Part shown: positions 10,025 through 64,000 of the stretch, in pieces
Numbering within the stretch: position 1 is the first letter of the stretch
Layout: every line of letters starts with the position of its first letter
DNA from: Engraulis encrasicolus
Lineage: Eukaryota > Chordata > Actinopteri > Clupeiformes > Engraulidae
Length of the DNA: 64,000 bases
Direction of reading: 5' to 3'
NCBI RefSeq assembly: GCF_034702125.1
Contig: NC_085860.1
Location: forward strand, 52,160,393 to 52,224,392
The notes under the pieces: model-generated
Databases searched by the model: none
The model's input: the letters and a program-made list of their open reading frames with translations, nothing else
What the model was told of the DNA's origin: nothing
Position numbers and translations under genes: made by a program

Positions 10025-10324
10025 TCTTAATTTCTTAAAGTTTGTCAGAGGACACGCTCAACTTCAGGGAATAAATAAAAATGACTTAGGGTGCGCGATA
10101 AAAGGTATCAACTTAAAGAACAAAAATCCCCACTCACAAGCTACATCTCATTACTTATTGCGTGGTAGTAGGGAAGACATGGTGGATGTGTTGGCAAATG
10201 CAGTCTACTACAGTTACAGACAACTGTGAGAAAGAGCAGAGAGGAAAAACATCGATCAAGCAGAGAGGGAAAAAGGAGAGGTACACTACACATCAGATAC
10301 ATATGCACGCACATTACAATGGTG

Positions 10325-10797
<473 letters not shown>

Positions 10798-11124
10798 TCA
10801 GGGGTGATGTCAAAGACTTCACTATGTTTGTAGGGGTGGGTTAGCCCTAGAGGTATAGTAAGATATTGCGCACGCATAGCGCGCCCCAGAATTTTTTAAG
10901 TGTACCTGTTGAGGCTTTGTCTATAAATGCATTATTTTAAGAGCATCATACCTTGGGGAAACACTTCCAACCATTTCTATTCTATTTAACCCTTTGTAAG
11001 GTGTTCGGGTATTTTGAACAGTTTTCAGTTTTTAGCTTGAGAAAAGTAGTATCAGTTAGCCTATTATTATTTATCAGCTTTTAATGAGCTTTGGCTCATT
11101 TGGGGAACATGAATATGAAGGTGA

Positions 11125-11156
<32 letters not shown>

Positions 11157-11819
11157 TTATACATCAATATTTTCTAAACTCTCTGATACAATAGTAGTCA
11201 CATGTTGAGTAGTAGACAAGGCAGAGGGTGAATTATATGGAAAAAGGAGTGCAGATATTGTTCGGTCCTTCAGCTGTGCATCAATGTTTCAACCTTGCAC
11301 GATAACAGCACAAGTGGCTCAATCAGAGAGCTTGGATTGACTCTTAACTCTCTCCTTGCCTTTCTCTCTCTGTATCTTAAACTTATTTACATGGCTGTTA
11401 AATTAGATTATGTTCTAACTTTCAAGTTCATATTTTGTTGGCAAAGGCGAATTTTTACATCACTATGTAATGTATTATGTAAAGTTGGCCAGAATAAGGG
11501 CAAGACACTCTCTATAAAAGAGGAAAAATGCCCGAGTTGAGTTTGGGATACATCGCCAGTTGGGTTGTGCTGTGTTTGATGTGTTGGGACTGATGATTGC
11601 TAATGCATAAGACAGTTTATACTTCCATGCCAAAATTCACCGTGGTAAGTAACTCGCCTAATTAACTGTTGAAATAAATAAGGTACAATATTGTCTTTCC
11701 TCACTTCCCGTAGCTCAATATAGCCCAGGTATGTAAGCCGCTGACATCAAATTGCAAACTTATCGCGTGTTTATCTGCATACGAAATCATAGGTCTGCCT
11801 AACAATATTAATAATTGCA
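10798..11819. other. No gene recognised
   Basis: AT-rich sequence with a run of G at 11136-11156. Nothing else supportable. Confidence 0.5.
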
Positions 11820-12182
11820 TTAAAGGGACACTGTGTGAGATTTTTTGTTGTTTATTTCCAGAATTCATGCTGTCCATTCACTAATGTTACCTTTTGAATA
11901 CTTACCACCAGCATCAAATTCTAAGTATTCATTATGACTGGAAAAATTGCACTTTTCATTCATGAAAAGGGGGATCTTCTCCATGGTCCGCCATTTTGGA
12001 TTTCCAAAAATAGCCATTTTTAGCTGCAAAAATAACTGTACTTGGACCATACTAGAAAATATTTGTTTAATACTTAGTAAACTTTCATGTAAAGATCAAA
12101 TTTGCCAATAGGCAGCCAAATTTCAATAAGCAGCATAGTTGCAGTACCTTTTTTGACCATTTCCTGCACAGTGTCCCTTTAA
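11820..12182. mobile_element. TTAA-target MITE, family 1 (complete copy)
   Basis: TTAAAGGGACACTGTG at the left and CACAGTGTCCCTTTAA at the right form 16-bp inverted repeats including the TTAA target, as in piggyBac-type elements. 363 bp, non-coding. About 250 bp of the interior matches 7930-8196. Confidence 0.75.
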
Positions 12183-13343
12183 CCCATTGGCGCCTGAGCC
12201 AGTTTTTAGAAAAGGTCCCCAATGCCTGAGGGTTTTTTGAGATAAGAAAAATGGTTGGAAACTCCTATGAAAAAATCAATATCTCAGCCTCTGGAACACA
12301 TAGGGACATGGGACAAATTGCATTTAAAAGGTAAAATCCTCTGCTTTCACGGGATTATGCTCATTCAGCATTAACGCTAACACATATTCCTTAAAAAAAT
12401 CATATGTCATAATCAAATGATTAAAACAATTTTCATGTGCTTTCAGGATAATGCTTGATGCTGCTATTTATTATAGGCTATTAGGCTTCTAGGCTATTGC
12501 TACTGTTACAATAGCCGACTATAACTAAATAATTATTAGGCAGTCATTTCTGCCATAAATCAGGGGACATTTGTCTGATACAGCCACTTGCTCTCCCACC
12601 GGCGAGTATGGCCGTTTTATTCCTCCAAACGTTATGCAGAGACCGATGAGCAATTTCATCCTATTTTGAGACGGGGCTCCACTTTGAGCTGGATGTGTGG
12701 CCGCGCGTCTATAATCCGCATGTCTACCGTTGTCTGCCTCACCAATAGGCTATCACCATATCCGAAAGTTCCTCAGTGAAAATATTCTGAAATAGGCCTA
12801 TATCTAAAGGACGTGCTTCCTCAGATATTGGCACCTTCGCCTATTGCCCCGAGTGTCGGAGTGAAATTTTGGTAACGTCGGGGGCGAAATCTAGCTGACT
12901 GTCTATTTGGAAGCCTCTCGCCTACCTCTTCATGCGGCCGCGGCAAATCACACTCCTGCTCTCTATCTAAAGGATCTTCAATCATATTTCCTTTCCTCGA
13001 TTAAAATCTCTTCATTACCTTTCAACTGAACATCACGTTTGCTGTAACAGCGTGTCTCGCGAACCACAGCCTTTGTTTTACCTGTGTGAAATGGACAACC
13101 CACGTCTGCAGAAGCGAGCATGGTTGATTTCATTTGACATTTTTGTCGACGAATCAAACTTTTTTTTGCCACATGATCTTTAAAAAATCGAGAACATCCA
13201 TCTCTTGTGTGTTCGAACAAAATATTGTGCATTGCATCTCCCATGCGTCTTGAAAATATTGACAAATCAATAATGTTGCGTTTTGCAACAACCGGCGTCA
13301 GGGCCAATGTTGCGTAACGCAACAACCGGCGTCAATGTGTTAA
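12179..13343. mobile_element. TTAA-target element, family 2
   Basis: TTAACCCATTGGCGCCTG at the left matches the reverse complement of the right end, TTAACACATTGACGCCGG, giving imperfect inverted repeats with TTAA at both ends. About 1.16 kb. No transposase frame survives; the open frame at 12978-13325 is not recognised. It shares one TTAA with family 1. Confidence 0.65.
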
Positions 13344-14310
13344 ACAAGAAATAAGCAATCAGGAACTTGTGTTGAGATTAACTTGCCTTCTTGGTGGCTC
13401 GTATTCCGTGCTTTATTAAGCGGGCTTGCAGAGCAAGGCCCCATTATAGTAATCTCTAAGTACGTTTATGCTTGCTTTCTTGCTTTGTTGCTTTCTTGTG
13501 CAGGGCAGTAAAAATAGAAAATGGATCTCCTCCTAGGCGTTTCGAGATAGAGACACCGTTCAAACACTAAAACGACCGGCTCGGCTTAGAGATCATTTGT
13601 TCTGCTATGGAGTGTCCGTGTCTCTTGTCGTTTTTGGCAATTTTGTGCAAATTTGGGTCCCCATAGAAAACACTGGTAGAACCTTCAGGAGACAGTGTTC
13701 CGTCACTCTACAGATCATAGTGTAGGAGGCTTTTTCGGTCATAAAACATCAACACTTTCACCTAGAAGTTTAGTTGATGCGTTGTTAGCGAGCTCTATGA
13801 GATGTCTCCAAATTGTGAAAGTATCATATCCCAACTCCCACTACTTTTTAAATGGCATGTGTGTAAAAACTGCAGGGCTGACCCAATGGCTTTTCCCATT
13901 GACTCTTGAAGTGCCTTTCTGAAGAGGTCAGCACATCTTCCACAAGAGGTCCATTTGTGACTGAACCGTTTAACCTATAAACTTCATGCAAAGACTGTTA
14001 GAAAGATCACACATATGACTACAATCTGTGAACAGGACATGTGCCAATTCGTTTTAGTTTTTTAACAACAGCAAGCTAAAGACCTAGAAACTGTTTTTGA
14101 TTCTGCCCTATGCCTTAGAGCACCATACTAACTGCCATACAGTCAATCAGAACAGGTGCTCCCAATAAAAGGTTCCATCTCAACTGTCACTTTCTCTCAA
14201 CATTCTATTCTTAACGAGCACCTGCAACTACCATTATAGGAGTCTATTGTTCAGCTCTTCAATGCAATCTGATATTGTCTTGCTGGAATGTTTATGACAG
14301 CCAGCTGCTT
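13344..14310. other. No gene recognised
   Basis: Non-coding sequence. 13420-13510 ('gcttgcagagcaaggcccc') looks repeat-like but cannot be classified from this window. Confidence 0.4.
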
Positions 14311-14377
14311 CGCTCAATGGTAAAGGTGCTGGATTAGATATATGGAGGTTGTGAGTTCGAATCCCACTCGGCCCCAT
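14311..14377 (+). repeat. tRNA-like sequence (SINE head or tRNA pseudogene)
   Basis: A box-like 'cgctcaatggtaaaggtgctgg' region (14313-14334) and B box-like GAGTTCGAATCCC sit at tRNA spacing. The 5' and 3' ends do not pair into an acceptor stem, so a working tRNA is unlikely. Confidence 0.45.
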
Positions 14378-15199
14378 GTTGATTTTCAAAACTATATCAT
14401 ATGCAGTGTTCCTTAGTCAACTTAAAATACCATGCATGTCATTTAGTATATCCCCAAAACGCAGAGCTACAGCACTTTCAAGATGGCTGAATCCAAGATG
14501 GCTGAATTGTTTGGCCCATAACTTCTGACTGGGTGGATGATATTTTCCAACATTTCTTTTAGCTTTGTTTTCTCAATAGTAGTATGTTTTTAATTTAGGG
14601 ATAGAGATATCTAAAATAAAACTGCTCATCTCTGCCCCAAAAGGCAAGCCCACTTCCAGCATTTTCTGTGAGAATGCAACCTAGTTGCATTTGTTTTTGG
14701 AAAAAATATGATTATATATATATACATATATATACATATATAAATTACAGAATAATTATAGGATGGGAAATACATATGCAAGGGTGGCTGAAACCACTCT
14801 AAATTAGGTCTATCAACGTTCCTGTTGTTGACACAGTTTTCTATTTAATGCTAGTTCAGTTGAAATAAGTCTATGGTTGAGGAATATAATTTTGAAAAGA
14901 CAAGTTTGACATTTTTGTCAACATTTTTCATTTGTTTGTCATGAGATCTTAAGGAAAATACAGAGAGTCCTTGTGAGGCACATATGAGGGTGAAAAACAT
15001 TACCTCACAGCGTAGGTCTAAGTTGTGAACAAAACGCATAAAACATTTAGTATCTGGGTTAACTTGCAAACGAAAATCCACCTGCTAAATTAAAAACACT
15101 TGTTAACTCAACTCAACTGAGCAAACAAAGCTAATAGATAAAATATATTAAAGGTCCCTGCATTGGTAAGCTACAGAATCACTTTTAAGACAATACTAC

Positions 15200-15690
15200 T
15201 TGTGTTCAAGTTGGGTTGGGGCCCAGCTACATACTGTACACATAATTCAGCTGTATATACCAAACAGGCATCGAAGGTCTACGAAGAAAAACTTGCTGGT
15301 TTTACCCATCGTCAAAACAAAGTGTGGTGCGGCGGCCTTCAGCTACTATGCTGCAAAGCTTTGGAACCAGCTTCCAGAGGAAGTAAAATGTCCCTACAGT
15401 ACTGTTGATAGTTTTAAGAGTTTATTAAGCTTTTCTCAGATGCCTTCTCTTTGAAATCCCGAATATAGACTCTTGTTTTTAATAATTCTATTTGTCTTTC
15501 CTCCTTACTTCCTACTTTTATCTTTTGCTCTTTTGTAGGCTATTCTATTTTCAGCTGCCATGCCTTGTGCTTTATTTTATTTCATTTAATTTTATTTTAT
15601 TTTCACTTTTCTGTAAAGCACATTGAATTGTGTTCATGTATAAAATTTGCTATACAAATAAAATTGCTTTGCCTTGCCTTGCCTTGAAAT
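15200..15690 (+). pseudogene. LINE 3' end (L2-like) with short tandem tail
   Basis: Residues read after a frame shift include KTKCGAAAFSYYAAKLWNQL and PEEVK...VDSFKSLL, the conserved C-terminus of L2/Rex-type LINE polyproteins. It ends in AATAAAATTG and a (TTGCC)n tail at about 15668-15686, a typical LINE terminus. It is 5'-truncated. Confidence 0.7.
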
Positions 15691-16811
15691 AACTGACTGA
15701 ACAACAGGGCACAGAGGAGCACACTTGGACTGGGTTTAGCGGATCATCTTAAAAGCCCACACCAATACCATTGCACTGCAGCTTACTACTAACTGCAGAT
15801 GTCCAACAACTCAATAACATGGGGACTGCAAGACATTTGTGGCACATATTATTTTTATTGAGTTCATTATGTTGCATGGTGTGTTTATGGAATAATCTTT
15901 AACAATTTGAGATGAAGAAAATGAAAAAGACAAAAAAAGCATCACCTCAACAGTAGAGCACCATTACAATGAAGTTCAACTGTGCACAATTAACAGAAAG
16001 AGCTGGCTTTCTTTTAGACCTGAAGTACATATGGCTACAACAGCGGCAGTCTTCAAGGGATAATTCTGCATTCTGCACATAAACCCCTGTTTTTAGGTAG
16101 GCTGGTATGAAATAAGGTGTTTCTGAAAATAATTGTAGCATTTGCTGCTGAACAGAGCATTTTGAGCTTCTGTAGTACAGGGCTAAATGTGCAAAATGGC
16201 GAACTAACCCTTTCATACATCACAACACAGGAAAAGACAAAAAACCCAGCTTTAATATAGTGAGAGTAAGGGTGGTATGGTATGAGGTTCAGATATGTCA
16301 TTGATCGTTTTATCAATACAGATGTGTATTTGGATCATCTGAACTCGCTGGTGAAGTATCTAGAGGTAACGTGGGATACCCACTGAAGCACCAAGTTCTA
16401 TATGTGGGACATCAGTTGGTTTATTTCACAGAGAACATGGATGATTATTGCTTGCAGACAAGGCTTCTGACAAAGACTGTGTTATGTCATAGTGGTGTTG
16501 TAATACGATATGTAAAGCTTTTTCAAGGAATAGTATGGTATTCTACTGGTGGAATGGTGCACAGTATGAGAGTGCCTGGTGACGTAATGTTGTATGGGAT
16601 GAATTTAATCTTAAATCTTTTCATGTGCCATGATTAAAACCTCATTAATTCATGATTATAGCCCTTTTTTGTAAACCCAAACAAAACAAAGTTAGAAAAA
16701 TACCAGTCCCTGAGTCCAATATAACTAATCATCTCTTTACACATTATAGGACTGATTTGATTGCTTTAACAGGGAGAAAACTACAAAAAAAATCAAGGAA
16801 GACAAACACAG
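15691..16811. other. No gene recognised
   Basis: AT-rich sequence. The short open frames on both strands have no recognisable motif. Confidence 0.5.
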
Positions 16812-16819
16812 CCCCTGAG

Positions 16820-17039
16820 CAGTGTTGCCAGATTGGGTGGTTACCCGCCCAATGGGGCTGCTTGGGATGGCCTTCTGCGGTTAAAAACGGGAAAAATCGT
16901 CCAATTGGCATTTTTTTTCTGCAGTTTTATGCCCATAGAAATCAATGTAATTTGTTGAAATTGGGCGGAATATAGCGACTCTTGGCGGATTTTGAGCACC
17001 TTTTGGGCGGGATTTGATCAGACACATCTGGCAACACTG
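16820..17039. mobile_element. hAT-type MITE
   Basis: CAGTGTTGCCAGA and TCTGGCAACACTG terminal inverted repeats bound 220 bp. The flanking 8-mers cccctgag (16812-16819) and tccctgag (17040-17047) differ at one base, fitting an old 8-bp target duplication. Confidence 0.7.
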
Positions 17040-17047
17040 TCCCTGAG

Positions 17048-17734
17048 CCCAAATGCGCAAAGATGATTTGGTTGCTTTAATAATGATAATAATTGCATCA
17101 GTATAGCACTGTATCATACAAGGCATGCAACTCAAAGTCCTTAACAAATGGGAAAAAAACATCATTGTTAGAAATGGATTTAAAAGGAGAAATAGGGAGG
17201 AGAGACAGAGACAGCAAGAAGACGTAGATAGAGATGGTAGAGCCATAAGGTCCACGTTGGTTGGGCCCAGGATTCTTAGAGGTGTAGGGTCCACAGTGGC
17301 TGGGTCCAGCACAAGTCATAGATAGTCACACTGAATTTGGGCACTCAGATGTGGCCCCTGGTGGCAGGGGCACTGATAAAAATTTTGGGCCCCATGAAAG
17401 ATTCAAATTTTGGGCCCCCAAAATGACAAATTATGTTATCAGCATCCTTCCAGGGCCCAGTCAGAGCTGTCGGGCCCTTCGAATCTGTTACACCTTACCC
17501 CCCCTCGCGGCACCCATGTCTGGTGGCATGGCTTTAGTCAGTAAATATTAGGTATTAGGTAAGAAATTAAGAAAGTAACAAGCTAAACAAAGGGATAAAC
17601 AAAAATATTAGTCTTAGAGCTGAATTAAAATGACCTTTCCTTTATATAGAGGTGTTTTGATTGCTTTACTCAATGGAAAGGAAAGGAAAGGGAAAAAAAG
17701 AGAATTTGGTCAGTTGTGCTGGTGCAAATCCCAG

Positions 17735-17737
<3 letters not shown>
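17048..17737. other. No gene recognised
   Basis: 17340-17500 contains 'gggccc'-rich text resembling a dispersed repeat fragment ('tttgggcccc'), also weakly present at 33390-33500. No coding signal. Confidence 0.4.

Positions 17738-17814
<77 letters not shown>
17738..17814 (+). repeat. (CA)n microsatellite
   Basis: About 38 CA units, downstream of the last rnf213 exon seen. Confidence 0.95.
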
Positions 17815-17816
<2 letters not shown>

Positions 17817-17898
17817 CACATCACACTAATTGAAGGCAGCTTTGGTGGAATGTTTCTGTACGGGTGTAGTTGCGATCCTGTTGGTACTACACACAAAC

Positions 17899-61192
<43,294 letters not shown>

Positions 61193-61739
61193 CTATAAAT
61201 GGTCAAATTTCACAAATAAATAAATACACAGTTTGTCAAACATGCAGCCCCAAATAATATTGATTAATGTTTGAATATTGATGATGATGTTTAATATTGA
61301 TTTATTAATGCTTAACTGGTTGTCTCTAAATCCTGGGGATGTGTGTTGTGGTTGCCTAAACACTGTAGATATGTGTAGCCTTAGCAATATGTGTTATGAT
61401 TACCTGTCACAGTGTACGTAGGTGTTTGCAATGAGTGTACACAGCACGTGCGTGTTACCTGTACAGTATGTCACAGAAGTGAGTACATCCCTCACAGTGA
61501 GTACACCCCTTTTCACAGATTTGTAAGTATATCTTTCCCATCTATTTTAGACAGGTGCAGACTGAAAATGTAAAAGTTCAATGTAAAGAAAGGTTGAAAC
61601 GCACACTGATGACCTCCCTTTTAATCCCTTTCCATTTCGAGATGTTTCGGGCCAATACGGCCCCTTGTCAGACGCAAGAAATGTAAAGGGTTATATATGT
61701 TGTTAACAGGTCACTAATCATTGTGTAGAAGTGAAATTT
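61193..61739. other. Upstream rnf213 intron with hammerhead-like relic
   Basis: On the - strand 61641-61675 reads CTGACAA, a strong GGGGCC/GGCCC hairpin and GAAACATC: stem II architecture intact, core mutated. The rest is unremarkable. Confidence 0.35.
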
Positions 61740-61951
61740 CTTTAGTGTTGTCCTATGAAAAGATATACCGTATTTCCTCGATTTGAAACCGGGCTCCTAA
61801 TAATAGCCGGCCTCGTTTTGTAACCCGGTGTTGTGAAAAAACTGAAAAATAGACACTGGCTTCGTTGAGTGACCTGCTCCGTTTAGTAGCCGGCCCGTTT
61901 TACGACAGACGTGAACGGGTGTACGGCAAACAGAGTCACAGACCTTTAAAC

Positions 61952-62434
61952 ATGGCACCGAAACGAAAGTTTACAGTCGGCTTTAAACTTGAGGTGCTGA
62001 AATATGCCGAAGAAAACTCGAGTGAAGAAACAGCCCGTCATTTTGAAATTGATCCCAGGCAGGTGAGGGCGTGGAGAAAACAAAAAGATGCCCTTGTCGA
62101 TGCCGCGAAACTCATTTCTCTGAGGAAGGCAAGAATTCAAGGCGGCGGGAGGCGCCCTGTCAGTGAGGAGATGGAGGCTACACTAAGTTGCTGGATACAG
62201 GAGCGACGGAAGAGGTATCTACGAGTGAGTCGGCGAATGATTCAAGTTAAAGCAGCTGAAATCTTCCATGAAATGACGGATTGTCGAGACGAAAACTTCA
62301 ATGCCAGCCGGGCATGGCTCGAGCATTTCCTGAAGAGAAACCACTTCTCCCTCAGGAAGCGCACAACGCTGGCCCAGTCTGACGCGAGACATTCGATTTC
62401 TAAGATCGTCGACTTCATCACCTATAGGCTATGA
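61952..62434 (+). CDS. Pogo-like transposase, N-terminal DNA-binding part only
   Basis: 160 codons from ATG 61952. MAPKRKFTVGFKLEVLKYAE opens a helix-turn-helix with 'ETARHFEIDPRQVRAWRKQK', as in the first DNA-binding domain of pogo-derived proteins such as POGK. A second CENP-B-like helix-turn-helix follows (RRPVSEEMEATLSCWIQERR, MIQVKAAEIF, SRAWLEHFLKRNHFSLRKRT). It stops just where the linker to the DDE catalytic domain would begin. The preceding 61765-61870 text (ATACCGTATTTCCTCG, repeated 'gccggc') looks like the transposon's own end. Intact frame, but no catalytic domain. Confidence 0.75.
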   Translation: MAPKRKFTVGFKLEVLKYAEENSSEETARHFEIDPRQVRAWRKQKDALVDAAKLISLRKARIQGGGRRPVSEEMEATLSCWIQERRKRYLRVSRRMIQVKAAEIFHEMTDCRDENFNASRAWLEHFLKRNHFSLRKRTTLAQSDARHSISKIVDFITYRL

Positions 62435-62446
62435 TAGCTGTGTCTC

Positions 62447-63000
62447 TTACCGTCCAAAAAGGGCCTAATCGTTACGCGCTGGATAGAAGCACCAAAATCG
62501 GTGTAGACCTTCCTTAGGGTGTTCTCCATCATTTCAGAAGGGGTGCCCCAAATTTCAATGTCATTAAGGTCATTTGTATGGGGTAAATCCAAGATGGCTG
62601 CCCAAAACGAGCCAATAGTAGTAAAATGCTGTACTGCCTGGACATAATGGTGTTATGGGCCAATCCACCTATTTGTGTGTGATGTATACAAACTGAACTT
62701 TGAAAATATGTGCAAAACTTACCATGAAAACAATGTTATATATGTCTTATTTAGATTCAAAAAGAGGAAAATCATAAAAACCATGGTCAGAATGAGATCG
62801 TTAGCTATTGAACCAACATTCATTAAGAGTTTTAAAAACTTGCAGTGGGTCATATCTATAAAATCCAAAAAGAAAATTGTGGTTAGAAAATTTAGGGGAG
62901 AAGAGATAAACCCTTGAACTGGGCCACACATAACTCTCCCAATGTTAGCATGCTAGCATTAGCAGGTTCAGACACTCAGTCTGCTCTTCAGACAAAGATA
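62447..63000. repeat. Dispersed repeat, copy 2 (pair with 51574-52180)
   Basis: It starts TTACCGTCCAAAAAGGGCCT and runs to the 'caatgttagcatgctagcatt' block. It abuts the stop of the pogo-like frame, so it may have truncated it. Confidence 0.7.
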
Positions 63001-63471
63001 GATGGCAAACAATAATTTTAATCCCACTTACACATGCGCACACACACACACACACAAACTACTACTACTTCCTTAGGACCCCCTCAATGATTTAAGCCTA
63101 GGAGTCCAACTGAAATATTCATATCAATCAAGTCAATAATACATGTACATATCAAGTGTCAGTGACAGCTTGGATGATTTACTATAGGCCATTACAAAAT
63201 AAAATGTATGCTGATGTTCAGATATGTATATCTCAGTCCTAAATGTACAATGGAGTGATAAGGGCATTTATGAATGTATCATATATATTGACAGATACTT
63301 TATATTTTAAAAGAGCAAAAGGGTAACATGTCTGTTTTGTCTACTTTTGGCTTTAATCTAGATGACATGTTGGCTACCTAACCACTTAATTTATTGTTTG
63401 CTGGTTATTTTTTATTTGTGGGTGTGGTCCTTTATTTAAAACATGTCTGCCTGCCTTCCCTCTCTCACATA
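63001..63471. other. No gene recognised
   Basis: AT-rich, with a short (CA)n at 63036-63057. Confidence 0.5.
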
Positions 63472-63766
63472 GGGTGCATCCCAATATGTGACCTTGCCTC
63501 CTCCACTTGCCTCCTCCACTTGCTTCTCGTCATGATGACATCACTGACAACAGCATTATATTTCAATATCTTGCAAAAGCTCAATTGTAAAGTCTTTTTC
63601 TCATTTGCAATTGGGATGGTGAATGAAAAACAGTCCCTCAAAAATTGTTGTGGCGAGGCTGACAGCTGGGAAACTTTATAGTTTTCTCCACGGAGGAGGG
63701 GCCAGGAGGCGGGACGAGGAGACAAGCACAAGTGGAGGAGGCAAGGACACATATTGGGATGCACCC
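63472..63766. mobile_element. MITE with inverted ends of about 38 bp
   Basis: GGGTGCATCCCAATATGTG at left mirrors right CACATATTGGGATGCACCC, continuing through the 'ccttgcctcctccacttg' block. 295 bp. The target duplication is unclear. Overlapping frames on both strands are products of the inverted repeat. Confidence 0.7.
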
Positions 63767-63869
63767 ATAGGCTACTAAAATAGTCTTTCAAAAACTTAAA
63801 ACAACAGCATGTGGACATTCTATTGGCTTTGGAGGGCTAAAGTCAAAGTAGCCTAAAAGTCATCAAAAC

Positions 63870-64000
63870 TATACTGTGCTCTACTGTATTACACTGTACT
63901 GTACTGTACTGTACTGTAATGTGATATACCGTACTGTACTCTACTGCACCGTGCAGTATGCTACTGTATTATACTGTACTGTACTGTACTGTACTGTACT
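63870..64000 (+). repeat. (TACTG)n pentamer repeat
   Basis: TACTG/TACTC pentamers with interruptions, running off the window end. Confidence 0.9.

Noticed and set aside
14311..14377. Functional tRNA gene
   Set aside because: Internal promoter boxes are plausible, but the acceptor-stem ends do not pair, so it is listed only as tRNA-like.
17887..17898. Firm call of the rnf213 stop codon at 17887-17889
   Set aside because: The read-through stop is possible, but a weak GTTTGT donor gives an equally consistent reading, and the family's true C-terminus cannot be checked here.
63394..63818. Overlapping 95- and 117-codon frames on opposite strands
   Set aside because: They cover a MITE with long inverted ends and mirror each other.

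Overview
The window looks like teleost fish nuclear DNA. It has short protein-coding exons separated by long introns with GT..AG ends. Very long (CA)n/(TG)n and (GA)n tracts recur throughout. DNA-transposon relics are dense (hAT, TTAA-target, Tc1/mariner-like, Harbinger-like and pogo-like), together with LINE 3' fragments and tRNA-derived SINEs. There is one assembly gap of 100 N (8795-8894) and a single N at 25204.

Two host genes lie tail to tail. On the + strand, 201-7751 carries seven consecutive in-phase exons of a type I classical cadherin (closest to E-cadherin, cdh1). They run from extracellular repeat EC3 through EC4, EC5, the membrane segment, the p120-catenin-binding juxtamembrane region and the start of the beta-catenin-binding tail. 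The 5' exons lie before the window, and the last tail exon is not found before or after the gap. On the - strand, 61192 down to 17899 carries 21 in-phase exons (951 codons with no frame break) of the C-terminal part of RNF213, the giant AAA+ ATPase and ubiquitin ligase. This part includes the RZ-type zinc finger, split over three small exons. The AAA+ and RING parts must lie beyond 64000.

Between and inside these genes the sequence is mostly mobile DNA. 8895-9660 is a LINE reverse-transcriptase relic. 11820-13343 holds two TTAA-flanked elements sharing one TTAA. 20696-26948 is a 6.25-kb hAT-type element with a perfect 8-bp target duplication. 27513-32741 is a foldback element whose inverted arms are tandem arrays, with a TTAA element inserted in one arm. 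36300-37460 is an array of CCATGG palindromes. 41990-43895 is an L2-like LINE split by a 1.28-kb hAT element. 48363-49787 has terminal inverted repeats of about 200 bp. 52803-58706 is a 5.9-kb Tc1/mariner-like element with a broken transposase end and two other transposons nested in it. 61740-62434 is a truncated pogo-like DNA-binding protein.

The most unusual signals concern splicing. Three cadherin introns carry tandem duplications ending at or across the 3' splice site. One set preserves an in-frame alternative ending that would make a membrane-anchored cadherin with no cytoplasmic tail. Several rnf213 3' splice sites use a (UG)n microsatellite as their pyrimidine tract.
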